DNA from: Micrasema longulum
Lineage: Eukaryota; Arthropoda; Insecta; Trichoptera; Brachycentridae
DNA length: 64,000 bases
NCBI GenBank assembly: GCA_022494885.1
Contig: JAGVSM010004509.1
Coordinates: 1 to 64,000, forward strand
Reading direction: 5' to 3'
The notes below the pieces were generated by a model. That model worked only from the letters and a program-made list of their open reading frames with translations. It searched no databases and was not told the DNA's origin. This document shows, one piece after another, positions 35,719 through 47,421 of this stretch. Positions within the stretch are counted from its first letter, which is position 1, and every line of letters begins with the position of its first letter. The position numbers were made by a program, and so were the translations under genes.

Positions 35719-36659
35719 GTTCCTGTAGTATCTCTGTTTAAATCACGTCTGAAGAAACATCTTCTTTCTCTACCTTAATCTCTTCTCCTTTCCTCTTTCC
35801 CCTTTATTATTTTTTCCCATTGAGTAATACTATTGATTAAAGGATATTTATATGCAAATACAATCATTACTATTTTTGTATACCTTCAGCTTTTTTTATT
35901 GAATATGTTTTGCGACTTGAATTACAAAAACGAAACATTTATTTTATTAGTTGGTTGGAATAAATTGCAATTCGGAAATAAGCCCGAGAATTTAGAATTA
36001 ACATTTTGTACAAAAAGTAAACAGTTTTTTTTTTTTAATAGTTAATCCAACTATCTGTATTTCTGCATATCCAGATAAGGTCTGGTACTCATTAATCTGA
36101 ATAATTAGAGTTTACTGTGCGTATTTTGCATGTTGATTTTTTTCATTTCTAATACGTCCCTGTGACTTCGTGTCAAATTTCTGTCAGTACAAAGTACGTC
36201 GTAATCTTAAAAGAACACTTTCATCCCAGAATTAAGACTGTTAACTTTTTACTTGGTAACTCCAAAAACCTTTTTTATTTCCTGACAAACTTACAAAAGA
36301 TTGATGACTCTTATTTTTTATCATATTTTAATGGTGCTTGTAAAATTAATTTCGCTATTATTATATTCGTAAAGATTCAAAGAGATGTTTTTAGTTTTTC
36401 TAAATAAATTATACTATGGAAAGTTATTATTTATTTTTAAAAGCCAATCAACAGGCTCAAGTTAGCCCTAATAGATTAGCATTAATGAGTAATACTTATA
36501 CCCGTATGCAGAGACAAACCTTAAGGTGAGGTAAGTACATTCTATTGTCTTCACCTTTGGGTTATTCTCTGCATATGAGATTAAAATGTACTTTCCACAC
36601 CTTAAGCTTTGTCCCTGCATACGAGTATTAATCTAAACAGTCTTAAAATTTACTTAAAT

Positions 36660-37130
36660 TTACAACATGTATAATTAACAAAAAGTATAAATATGGCATA
36701 ATCTAGGCGGAAATGGCAAGTGTGGCATCGCGAGTCAGGAGAGACAACACCGCTTGCTTCTTAAATGCCTGCCCTTGCTGTAGGAACACATCGACAGTAC
36801 CGTTTAGTGAGATTTCGTTGACTGTTCTGAGGATGCTCGGCAGAGGGGAAAAGAATCCGATGTTAGTTTTATAATTTCCCACAGCGGAGACAGGATTGGT
36901 ACGCAAGTTACGGCGAGGTACATTAAAGTTTATATGAGTAAGGATATCATGGGCATATATACAGTTAGATATTGATTTGTGCAATAATATCAAACCAGCC
37001 AAAATCCTTCTGAATTCTAAACTAAAGATTTGAAAGTACTCTAGACGATCATAATAGTTGATTATGAAAGTATTTGATCTGATTTTAAATATTAACGATT
37101 TAAAAAAATTACGTTGCACCGATTCAATTT
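36660..37130 (-). pseudogene. LINE RT-ORF C-terminal fragment
   Basis: One open minus frame of about 138 codons reads VQRNFFKSLIFKI, YFQIFSLEFRRILAGLILLH, HDILTHINFNVPRRNLR and ends in TAG near 36703. This is the thumb-to-end region of jockey-like RTs. Confidence 0.7.
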
Positions 37131-37288
37131 TGAAATTTGAAAACGTGTATTCGTGAACGAAACGTGTATGTGTGGGTTTTTTTCAGTTGTAATTACGCGT
37201 GTATGGATAAGTTAGCAGGCAGTGCTTTTCAAACGTTGGTAGGTACAATAAAAAAAAATAAAAAAACACAGAAATACCTCATCATAAA

Positions 37289-39320
37289 ACTGTTTTTTTT
37301 TACAGAAACAAACAGTCAACAATGATATTATAACATAAAAAGGTACGGTTTAAAGACAGACAAGTTTAAATTGTGGTACAACAAAGGGGTGTGTTTGTGT
37401 GTATTTGTATGAGAGTAAGTGAAGAGGTATGTTTGTGTGTGAGTAACTGATCAGGTATGTGTAAGCGTGAGCATCATTAAATAGCAAATGGGAGCGAATC
37501 GCAGGCAGAACGAATGAGTGTTAATTTATTTTTTTAAATAAATTAAGAGGTATGTTAAATATATCAATAGATGAAAAAACAAACATTATAGTTTAAGCAA
37601 GAACGATAGAGGAAAGAGTGTTGTACATAGTTAGTGCTACAACAGACTAGCAGATGGAATAAATTTTATTTCTCGTCAAGCGAAAGGGCATATTGAGATT
37701 AATTTTGGAGAGTAGGTTAAAAGAGTCTACTTCATTATTTGATAATTTATATAAATAGCATAATTCATAAATAGCGCGTCTATTTTCAAGGGTAAAAAAT
37801 CCATTTTGTTTAGCAGATTGGCTGTAAGTGTAAAGCGTTTTATTTTTTTTATAATCTAGGTATTTAAAAAAATTTCGTGGAATATTTTCAATCGTTTCAA
37901 TCTTTGTTATGTATTGCGGACTCCACACAACGAATGCAAACTCCAAGTGACTGCGTACCAAAGTGTTGTATAAAGTCTTCAATGTATTTGGTTTTATAAA
38001 GGGTTTGGAAATTTTTTAAATGAAGCCCAGCATTAAGGTAAACTTTTTCAACAATATAATTTATGTAAGACCCAAACAGCAATCTACTATCAAGAATAAC
38101 TCCTAAGTCTTTAATCTCGCTGCACCGTAATATGGAAATATCTTTGATAGTCTAATTGTGCGTATTAAACTTTTTACTTTAGATAAATGTCATTGAATAA
38201 CATTTTAAGGTGTACGAATAGGAACACGAGTACAATTGATTTTTATTACAGTAATCAATTAGACCAGTGGTCCCAAACCTTTTTGTCGCCGCGGACCGGT
38301 CAACGTTTCATAATTTTACCGTGGCCCACTGGAGCAAGGAGGGGGGACACATTGAATGATTTTTTTAAAAAAATGAATGGCGTTGAAAATTGCCATCAAA
38401 ATTAAATATTTGGGTAAATCATGAGAACGCAAATATTTCTTTTTCTTAAAAAAAAAAAAAAATAACAATATATGTGTACAATATATAATAATAAAATTTA
38501 CAACTGTGGTACGTAAGTTATAGTGACAAATAATAATAGAGAAAACACAAGGTTTGTGGGAAAAATGAAGAAAAAATATATAATAACAATGAAGGATTAT
38601 TATGTTTCAGATATTTTTTAATTTTCTTTTGGGTGCATGGGTATTTTCAATATTTTTAAGGTTTAACGGAAGGATGAAAGTTTTTTTTTCCAAGATAGAG
38701 AAAAGAATTTTAAGAATGCTCAGAGTTTAATTTCGGGATTTTAATGTTATTATGATATCTTACAGATTTATTTACTTAAAGGTCATTTATGTATTTTCTT
38801 TAAAAGTTTTAATGTTGAAGTTTTATGTGTTTTGATTTCATGCTAAATAAATGAGAACCTTGAGCTTGCTTCATTGAAACGAGGTGGTTCCATCTGGGGG
38901 TTATAGGAGATTATGACACCCAAAGTGTCTTGCTAATGCTGTCACTGCAGAAAACCCCGTTTCACATAGATGGGATGTTGGAAATGGCAAAGTGATTAAT
39001 TTTCAGTCATTACAGCACTATGATAAATTTTATAGGTGTGTTCGATTTTTTTAAAAGTGTTTTTGATTTTTAAGCAGGGCCTTGGGGACCACTGAATTTG
39101 ACGATCAAGATCTTCTTGGATATTTACAGTGCGATAAATCGTTGACATTAGCAAAGATCTTTGCATCATCAGCAAAAAGTAGAAATTGAGAAAATCTAAA
39201 GCACTGATTTGTATGATTAATATAGGAGAGAAAATAAAATAAAATTTGCAATACATGTGATTGAGATACAGAGAATTTGGTGTTTTAATGTACAGTGCGC
39301 TCATTATTATTGGGTGTTTG
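37289..39320 (-). pseudogene. LINE reverse-transcriptase pseudogene, interrupted by a hAT MITE
   Basis: From right to left: FSQFLLFADDAKIFANVNDL with the catalytic FADD, EDLDRQI, the hAT insertion, DYCNKNQL, EIKDLGVILDSRLLFGSYIN, then LYNTLVRSHLEFAFVVWSPQ and TLENRRAIYELCYLYKLSNN. The 3' UTR has a CA-rich tract like the one in 7790-8410. Frameshifts near 39130 and 37980 show it is dead. Confidence 0.82.
38265..39094. mobile_element. hAT-type MITE
   Basis: 830 bp with ends CAGTGGTCCCAAACC and, inverted, CAGTGGTCCCCAAGG, the well-known Charlie-like hAT end. 8-bp flanks AATTAGAC (38257-38264) and AATTTGAC (39095-39102) differ by one base. No transposase ORF. Inside is a group 2 SINE tail (GGGTAAATCATGAGAACGC). 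Confidence 0.9.
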
Positions 39321-40169
39321 CTGCAAAACAGCGTTTATTCACCATACATTATAATTCATTTTAGTTAACCTCTAAGTCTAGAGACTTTTCGGTTGGAGAC
39401 GTTATTTTTCATTTGGCTTGTTTTACACACAAACATATATATGTACGTATAAAATACGTTTATTAACTAACATTTATCATTAAATTAACTATGAAGTACC
39501 AATGAGTTTTTTTTTATTAGAAGATCTTCCGTGTTAATCTACTAGTTTTTCGTTACAAGTGACAGTTTAATTTATTTGAAGCTGTTTCAGCAGCTGCTTG
39601 TACCATAATTTTTCCCACGCTTGGCTGCTCTAAACTGTTTATTTAGAAACCGTTTCACAAAACAGTTTAGTTTGTGAAACGGTAACTGTTACTGTTATAT
39701 AACCGAAATGCATATCTTTAGGAGGATGGGAGTGAGCCAGAAAGTAGAGGTACATTTACTTAAATAATAAATAACTTTTACACATTACGAAATTCGTCTG
39801 AATATTTTCACAAATGCATTAAATTTAAGTAACTTCAGTAATTTACTCTGCTGATTTATCGTACTCCCTTTCCCCATCACGACCATTTTTTAAAAGTGGT
39901 TCACTCCTACCACTTTACTCAGACGTTCATTTCTAAAGGTTACGAATTTAAATAAAGAGAAAATGGCGACTCCTTGACAAGTCATCTAAACGTTGTCATT
40001 GGCCCGTGTGTGATTATTTCCACATCCCCCATCTTCCCCTTGCAAATAATGAAATCCCGCCCAAATATTCATGGTGAAATTCAAAATGACACTTGTAACA
40101 AAGGCTATAAAAAGTGTAGTGTATCATAGACACTAAATAATATTTGGAAGGACGAAGGTATATATGGAA

Positions 40170-40620
40170 ATGGTATAAAGTAAAATTGATATTTATGAAC
40201 GAAAATGTGTATATTTTGTTAGAAAATTTAAAGTATCTTCTTCGGTAACCTGTAATTGAACATGTTTAGAAAAAAAAATTAAATGCATGTTTTATTTTTC
40301 ATAAAGAAACCTTAATTTTTATTTGTGGATAAAATTGAAGATAAATGTTAACTGCCCATTGTAATACTGGCCCAGGGCCCCGACTACAATGGGAAGCTAA
40401 CAGAGTTATCTTCGACTGTTTATAAAGAAAAACCGATATTTGTGTACTAAAATGAATATATTTGCATGAACATAGAAAATATCTTCGTCGGTAACCTATA
40501 ATTGAACATATTTAAAAGAAAAAATTGTATGCATATTCTGCTTTTCATACAGAAAACTTAATTTTACTTTGTAGAAAAAAATTAAGATCAATGTTAACTT
40601 TCCATTGTATTCGGGGCCTA
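40170..40620 (+). repeat. Diverged tandem duplication, unit ~245 bp
   Basis: Both units carry TCTTCKTCGGTAACCTRTAATTGAACAT, a following AAAAATT...TGCAT stretch and AATGTTAACT.CCATTGTA. Unit starts are near 40190 and 40435. Confidence 0.6.
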
Positions 40621-40689
40621 GGAGTTATTTTCTGAAACGTCTCTACCCCCTAGAGAGTAGTTAATTGTTGGATTTTTGTTTTTTAGCAA

Positions 40690-40947
40690 GCGACTACACT
40701 TTGCTTCATACTGAAGTTGATTAAACGCCAAACAAATACGAACACATGAAACCAAACATGATGATTTTCATTTGAAACATTATTGCGACCTGAACCATTG
40801 CTTAAAACAATAAATTTAGTTGAATTAACCTAACCGTATTATTTTTCCGTTTTCAAAATTTTTCTTTAATTGACATTTCATAGTATGACATTAGTCTTAC
40901 GTTCAATCGTCAGTGTGGCCATATATGAAGCAATGTGTAATCGTATG
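40690..40947. mobile_element. Foldback MITE M2, copy 2
   Basis: Left end GCGACTACACTTTGCTTCAT and right end complement CATTGCTTCATATATGGCCA match copy 1 at 16063-16299. The interior ATTATTGCGACCTGAA lies in the opposite direction relative to copy 1. Confidence 0.7.
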
Positions 40948-41062
40948 AAAAAAAATCCCAAAATTATTTTTTTCTCTACCTCCGTAAAAATATTCATAAT
41001 AGCACCCCTGGTAGTTACAATAATTTGTAATAAATATATTATTTACAAATAAATAAATTAAC

Positions 41063-41640
41063 ATAATACAACAGAGATGAAGAACATTTTAGAGAAGGGA
41101 ATATAAAAGTCTTGTCATCCACAGGGATTATGACCAGTCATTGGCTGGTTTAAGTGGCCACTTTACACACTGTGTAACATTCACCATTCGGCCTATATTT
41201 GAAAATCTATATTCCTTCAATTCTTCCATCTGTTGACGTTTGAGAAGCCATGTGGATGCCTGGACTTTAATATTCCCTTCTCTCAAATGTTCTTCATCTC
41301 TGGTGTATTATATTAATTTTAACCCAAGGGGGTTGAATCCAGTCCCTGTCTACAAAAATGTGGATACACTTAAAATATTGTTGATAAATCCACCTGGGTA
41401 AATAAAGTAAATAAATTGAAAAACATTTTTAGGCTTCGCCTGGTATGTAAATGAAATAATTCAGCCATATGAGTCTAACCCGCAACAATAAAGGTTTCAG
41501 CTCTTTAACTCCACAAACGTCAACAAATGGAAGAATCAAAGGAATAAAGATGTTTAAATATAGGCAAAATCGTGAATGTTACACAGTGCGTAAAAGGGCC
41601 ACTTAAAAATATGGACAAACTTAAATTATTGTTAAAAAAT
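41063..41640. repeat. Dispersed repeat S, compound copy with inverted parts
   Basis: It carries TCATTGGCTGGTTTAAGTGG in one direction and, further on, AAAGGTTTCAGCTCTTTAAC and TTACACAGTGCGTAAAAGGG in the other, joined at TTGAATCCAGTCCCTGTCTA. It is bounded by TTATATTAAT-type junctions. Confidence 0.65.
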
Positions 41641-42284
41641 AAATGCCTTAATGTAATGATTTATTGCCAAATATAAAAGACTCGAAATGTAAAACCAATT
41701 TTTAAATAAAAAAACTTCACATATAGATAGTGTAGCGAGAGATTATTTTGAAAAATATATGTAAATCAATAAACGTAGTACTTTATATAATTGGTACACA
41801 CATTATTTATATTTTTATGTAGGTATTTCATTGCTTTATATTTCTTTGATTATATATTATACTTTATTATTTATTTTTAAGTAACAGTAAAAGTATTCTT
41901 GGCACATAAATATACTTTATATTTGTATAATAATGATTTTTAATTTATTACATTTGATTAGTTAGGCATTTATAATTAAGTAGTTTTAGTTTTTCTTTTT
42001 TTATGTTATTGCTTTATTAGTATAGGACTACTTACGCTCTAAAGATAGAAAATATCCATCTTAGAACAGGCTGTGACATGTTAGATGGAGTCTATCATAA
42101 ACAGAGAACACTCCGTTTTCATTTTACATTAATTGGTTTTATATAGATTCCCTGTTATTTAGTATGTATATTATTTTTTGCAATAAATTTATAAATAAAT
42201 AAATAATAATAAGTACATTATTGTTATTTGATCAAAAATTAAGTAAATCTATACGTCTATATAGAAGGATCTAACTGTTCTCAG

Positions 42285-42970
42285 CGCCATTTATGGCTGT
42301 CAAATGATACACGAAGAACTCTCCGTGGCGTGGTGCGGATAGGAACTTATCCAGATTCGCTAGCTATTATGTTATTACAATGTAACGTAAAGGAAGTCCC
42401 GAGGGGCGGCGTATCGCCCCACAACACTCGCTCCGGTGACAGAATTAATATTTCAACTTTGGAATTAGAAATCCCGCCAAAGAAAACACAAATGGCCGCC
42501 GTTGCGCTGTTCGGACGAAAAAATCACAAAACTTTCCGTTAAATCAAAATTTGGCGAAAGCATAATATAACAAGGACAAAAAATAAAAAAATATATAAGG
42601 TATGCGTAACAAAAAAAAAACACCGTGGACAGTACAACAGTATCTACATCATCTGTGTCGGGGTGTCTGAGGAAGAAGTGATAAGTTACATTTATAGTTC
42701 TTTTTTGTGTGGCAGATTAAATACCCAGATTATTTAAATTCCTTTTTGTAATTTAATTGTTATCCTAAAAATACTAATAATTAAAAATAAAATAAACAAA
42801 CTATTGTAAGACGTCACTTCCCACTATGCAGACAAGAATTGTTTTTTCTTTTACGTAATGGGAAACGTTAATGTAAATATATGTATTTAATTAATAAAAA
42901 AATTGTATTTAGTAGTAATATTGTAAACTTCTATTTTTTATCTGAATAAAAAAAAAATAATAAAAAAACT
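42285..42970 (+). pseudogene. LINE 3' end with RT-ORF tail (HNTRSGDRIN type, family C)
   Basis: The frame reads SPHNTRSGDRINISTLELEI then VALFGRKNHKTFR, a common end of jockey-like RT ORFs. The 3' UTR with AAGACGTCACTTCCC and TTTTATCTGAATAAAA is shared with 30240-30945. Confidence 0.7.
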
Positions 42971-43167
42971 GCCTATTTAAATTAAATTACGCCGTGTTGT
43001 GTAGTTTATTAGTGTCAAAATACTGCTGGGATTAAAAGGGAATAGGATGGGATTAATAATCGTCGGTAAGTAGCGAATGCACAAATGAGATTGTTTAAGA
43101 ATTCGATGTTTTTACCGTCTGTCAGTTTATTAAATAAAACAAGGCGGACATTTTTTAAAACTTTTTT

Positions 43168-43327
43168 TTGCACCACAACAGGCCAGCAGGCCCAATTACA
43201 ATGGTGAATTACAGCACAGAACACCCAGGCTTAAAAAATCACATATTTTTTAGTGTTCTCGCGGGAATCGAACCCGAAACCTTCCGTTGGTGAGTCAAGC
43301 GTCTTGACCACTACACCACGGAGGCCG
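43168..43327 (-). repeat. tRNA-derived SINE, group 1
   Basis: Minus orientation: GGCCTCCGTGGTGTAGTGG head, GGTTCGATTCC box B, CCTGCTGGCCTGTTGTGGTG end. Confidence 0.85.
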
Positions 43328-43394
43328 CGTATTTTGTTAGTATTGCCAGGGTAATCGAATTTTTTACCCGGCTTTCTATTAATAAGCCTTAGTA

Positions 43395-43645
43395 TAATAT
43401 TAAACTCAGCCTACCATGCAAGAGTTCTCGGGTTCGATTCCCGACATGGTTGACATGAGATATTTATTGAAAAGGGTGTTTTTACACTAGAATATTTCAT
43501 AGTCCCTGGACTAGTACCTAAAGCGAAACACTGATCATCTTTCCTTCACGTAACAAAAAATTATCAAGATATGCTGCAATTGGTGTACCAATGCAGTGCC
43601 CAAAGCACCATTAGGTGCGGAAAGGGATTGATGATGATAATATAT
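43395..43645 (+). repeat. tRNA-derived SINE, group 3, most complete copy
   Basis: Head with TCTCGGGTTCGATTCCCGAC, body TTTCATAGTCCCTGGACTAG, then CACTGATCATCTTTCCTTC, CCAATGCAGTGCCC and a GATGATGATAAT end. Confidence 0.8.
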
Positions 43646-44364
43646 ATCTGTATTAGTTTTACTTAATTACTAAATAATAATTTAATGTTTTTAAAACAAG
43701 TAAAACTTATAGTTTATTTATGAACATCAATTCATTCAAACATTTAATTCTCATTTATAATAAAAAACCATTTAACTCTGTCATTCTTTTAAAATGTCCC
43801 CTAAAAATGACAGCAGAATACAAGACTTATCTACCGTTCAAACTTCAAACATTGCTCATACTCAAACCAAATATCAAACCCCAATCGAGAAATTAATTTA
43901 GCCCGCTTCATTTCATATAATGTTTTTTTATCCGGCAACCTCCAGACTACAGACTACAATCCCGACACAAATTCAATTTTCAGAACGAAACCAATATAAT
44001 TATTTCCATTTTTTCCCATTCACCGATCGCCCATTGTCATGGCATTTCAATTTTTCTCATAATACCATAGATATGACGTTAGCGGGTGTTCGAAATGCAA
44101 TATTTCAAATGTGGCTTTGATCCATTTTAGTCTTTATGATAAACTAACTAAAGGTTTATTTTCCCGTACCAGGCTCGTTGGAAAATCGTCTATGGAATAT
44201 CGGTGTGACAGCGCGGGACGATGCGGTTTTTAAATTAATATGGCGTTTATAGAAATATTTTAGGGTTGCCACATTCCGTTACTTTGAAAATCATTAAGTT
44301 CCTACTTTGTTTTTAAAATTAGATTAATCGGTTAAAATTTGCCTTATAGTATTCTAAATTCATC

Positions 44365-44755
44365 ATCAACATGTTTCCCTTACGTGATGAATAGGGCACT
44401 GCATCGGTAAGTACCTCAATCGCAGCAGCCGGCGATCATTTGTAATACACGAAGTTAAGATGATTACGTTTCAGGTGACAGTCCAAGACTATGAATAATA
44501 ATGCTGTGAAAAAAAAATATCATCATCATCATCCCTTTTCACACCAATGGTGCATAAGGCACCGCATTTGTTTCACCGCATGGAGGTAAGGTGATCAGTC
44601 AAACGCTTCAGGCGCCAGTCTAGGAACAAAGAAATATTGCAGCGTGAACAACCTTTAAAATCAATATTTCACGTCCACCCTGCTACGAATTGAATCCAGG
44701 ATCTCAAGAATGGAAGATGAATGCGCTAACCACTACAAAACGGAGTGGAATCATC
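44365..44755 (-). repeat. Two adjacent group 3 SINE copies
   Basis: A first diverged copy (44365-44515) and a second (44516-44755) each show the GATGATGATG end, the TGCACCA.TGGTG block and the TTTC.T.GTCC body in minus orientation. Only the second keeps a recognisable head. Confidence 0.65.
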
Positions 44756-44883
44756 TCCACTCGTTTTCCTTATTCAGGGTTTTTACCTGAAAGCTTCCAT
44801 TGTTATATTCCAAGTTCCAGAGTTTCTGGTAAAAACTATATTGTTCATTCTTCTCGGACATTAAAAATAACGTGAGTATTGAC

Positions 44884-44985
44884 ATTTATTTCAACAGAAA
44901 GGAAAAATATTTTTGAGAACAGTTAATGGAGATCCCGGCATTCACAAGACTTATGACCTGTCGATGACTGAATTTAGTAGTAATT
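44884..44985 (+). repeat. Dispersed repeat S, fragment
   Basis: TTTATTTCAACAGAAAGG and GACTTATGACCTGTCGATGA match the middle of the family. Confidence 0.55.
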
Positions 44986-45296
44986 TTTCACATTTTATAT
45001 TAGGTGTTTATATAAGCTGTGTCCGTTTTTTCCCAAATTTAAAAATGATTACCAGAAGTAAAACAAAATGGTGAAGATTATACGTCATGAACGAAAATTT
45101 TCTCCATCATTTTATCACATCTATTTAATCTGCTCTACAAGGTATTGTGTTTGCTTTTACGTTAAAGTTATTATTTTTCTGATTACAAACATTTTCGACA
45201 CCTCTGCTGTTCGCGTTCAATCAGGGAATAAAGCTGCTAAAGCTGCTCGCGATACTTACACGGTGTACGGTTAAGATGCTATGAGTTATTGAATAA

Positions 45297-45345
45297 TTTA
45301 TTGTAAAATAATGAAGGAGAATACATTATTGACTACTTTGTTGTA
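45297..45345 (-). repeat. Inverted single unit of the 40-bp minisatellite
   Basis: TGTAAAATAATGAAGGAG and AATACATTATTGACTA are the reverse complement of one unit of the array at 45427-45771. It can pair with any array unit across a gap of about 80 nt. Confidence 0.75.
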
Positions 45346-45426
45346 ATTTTTTTGTTGAGTCCCCTTGTTCTCTGCTCTCTTCATTTGGAAAAACATAACT
45401 TATGTTATACGGTCGAATTAATCTAT

Positions 45427-45771
45427 AATGTATTCTCCTTCATTAATTATTTTACAACAAATTAGTCAATAATGTATTCATCTTCATTATTTTACAACAA
45501 ATTAGTCAATAATGTATTCTCCTTCACTATTTTAAAACAAATTAGTCAATAATGTATTCTTCTTCATTATTTCACAACAAATTAGTCAATAATGTATTCT
45601 CCTTCATTATTTTACAACAAATTAGTCAATAATGTATTCTCCGTCATTATTTTACAACAAATTAGTCAATAATGTATCCTACTTCGTTATTTTACAACAA
45701 ATTAGTCAATAATGTATTCTCTTTCGTTATTTTATAAAAAAAATATTAAATAATGTACTCTCCTTTATCCC
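45427..45771 (+). repeat. 40-bp minisatellite, about eight units
   Basis: Units of AATGTATTCTCCTTCATTAT followed by TTTACAACAAATTAGTCAAT, differing by a few substitutions. The last unit and a half are degraded (CTTTCGTTATTTTATAAAAA). Confidence 0.92.
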
Positions 45772-45849
45772 CTTGAAAAAATATATTAAAGTTGACAAAA
45801 TGTCGTTAAAATGTCTATGTACTTTCAAAATATCATTTATTATTCATTA

Positions 45850-46290
45850 CATAGCTAATAATGTACAAGTAATTAGTATGGCTTGCCCACCACATACCGC
45901 TCACCGCATCTGAGGACATAAGTCTCCTTGGCGATGCCCACTACAGGGAAATATTACTCGTTTCCGAACGAGAAAAGCTATCCGAAGGAGCTCTCTGAAA
46001 TCTGGTAGCCTTAGCATCTTTGTGCTGAAAGAAAGTAATCTAGAAGTACATTATATGCACTTCATTGGATTGTGGTAAAGAGGGATGTGAATTCTTCACT
46101 GACTGGGATTGAATTGATTGGACATGATCAATTCGCCGAAATGATTACAAAACTTTTTAAAAGCCTTGAAATTATTTTGGGATGCCGTCAGATCTTTATA
46201 TCCGACAGGGCCTATAGCAGGGCCACGGATAGTAGCGAGAAGCTCCATTCGGTATTCGTAAAGAGGGGGAGGGGACAAGACCGGCAGCAG
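45850..46290. other. Unclassified sequence of moderate GC
   Basis: One plus frame (46072-46290) reads GIELIGHDQFAEMITKLFKS but matches no family I know. It may be mobile-element coding remnant. Confidence 0.3.
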
Positions 46291-46292
46291 GC

Positions 46293-46468
46293 GGCCTCCG
46301 TGGTGTAGCGGTCAAGATGCTTGATTCACGCACGGAAGGTTCCGGGTTCGATTCCCGGTGAGAACACAAAAAATAAAATGTGATTTTTCTCAAGCCTGGG
46401 TGTTCTGTGATTTAATTCACCACTGTAATTGGGCCTCCTGGCCTGTTGTGGTGCAAAAATAAATGTAA
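46293..46468 (+). repeat. tRNA-derived SINE, group 1
   Basis: GGCCTCCGTGGTGTAGCGG head, GGTTCGATTCC box B, GGGCCTCCTGGCCTGTTGTG end, then a TGCAAAAATAAATG tail. Confidence 0.87.
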
Positions 46469-46587
46469 AAATGTAAATGACCATAGGCTGTGTTCAGAAG
46501 TTTGATTAGGATATCCGCAGCACCGCGAAGGTAAGTAATAAGTATGTGTAAATGGTAGCTGATGAAACAACAATCATGAAATAAATT

Positions 46588-46662
46588 ATTGTGACCGGGA
46601 ATCGAACCCGGAACTCTACGTGTGTAAGGCAACCATCGGTCATTAGATCGCGGAGCTGCCAG
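46588..46662 (-). repeat. tRNA-like SINE head
   Basis: Minus orientation: GGCAGCTCCGCGATCTAATG, then GAGTTCCGGGTTCGATTCC. Only the tRNA-like part was recognised. Not intact enough to call a tRNA gene. Confidence 0.5.
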
Positions 46663-47032
46663 TATTCATAATATTTAAACATGTGATTATTTTAGTGGCT
46701 CTTCCCTGCTGTGTTTATTCAATAGTGCTTCAACAAAAATGTATCAATCCCTAAAGCCAAACTAAATATCGTATTAAAATTGAGGCATTTTGATATTGCG
46801 GTGAGTCGATTTATAAATATCCGCAGTTCGATAACAACGACCAGTAATCCGACATAATATTTAATTCCGTGTTCACAAAAAGATAAAACTAAAGTGATTG
46901 ACGTGGGATTCATTTGGATTTCGTTTGTCATACAATTAATATTTTTTTGAATCAAAAGCGTAGGTGATAACTATAATATTAAAATGATGAATTAACTAAC
47001 AGTATTTTGGGTACGTCAAAATCTTTGTAGAC

Positions 47033-47212
47033 CGGGTTGTGGTCCCGTGGTAGTATTGTGGACTCACGGACCAACGGTCCGAGGTTCAAATCCGACTCTA
47101 CCACAACTTGATTTCCATTTTGCAAGCACAAGTTATTTACGACTTTTAAGAAATGGTCTAAAAATTGAAATATTTGAGTAAATAATAAAAACTCGAGTAT
47201 TTCTCTTCTTTA
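47033..47212 (+). repeat. tRNA-derived SINE, group 2
   Basis: GGTTGTGGTCCCGTGGTAGT head, box B-like GAGGTTCAAATCC, CAACTTGATTTCCATTTTGC body, then GAAATATTTGAGTAAAT tail. A close relative is at 2150-2290. Confidence 0.78.
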
Positions 47213-47214
47213 TA

Positions 47215-47415
47215 AAAAAAATAGGCTGGATTCCGCCCTCTAGGGAGTTATTTAGATCGAATCTAGTTGCATTAGAGGGAAAACATTTTTGAGGGGGGGA
47301 TATGGAAGTCTTGGTATTTACAAGGCTTATGACCTGTCATTGGGCTGATTTAAGTGGCCACTTTACACACTGTGGAACATTCACTATTCTGCCTATGTTT
47401 AAACATCCGCAAATT
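47215..47415 (+). repeat. Dispersed repeat S, fragment
   Basis: GGCTGGATTCCGCCCTCTAG through TTATGACCTGTCATTGGGC to CACTATTCTGCCTATGTT; same direction as 34205-34432. Confidence 0.65.
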
Positions 47416-47421
47416 GAAATG

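Larger units (their letters stand above)
34560..35850 (+). pseudogene. CR1-like LINE 3' end, interrupted by a TIR transposon
   Basis: Upstream of 34780 it reads VARLWYHLPSTIRDV, and downstream of 35718 it reads PVVSLFKSRLKKHLLSLP. These are neighbouring parts of the CR1 ORF end. A pyrimidine-rich 3' UTR with CCCATTGAGTAATA follows, also found at 22641-22715. Confidence 0.75.

Noticed and set aside
45427..45771. Regular direct repeats resembling a CRISPR array
   Set aside because: There are no unique spacers; the whole 40-bp unit repeats, and the DNA is clearly eukaryotic.
46072..46308. 78-codon plus-strand frame as a host gene
   Set aside because: It runs straight into a SINE and has no recognisable domain or splice context.
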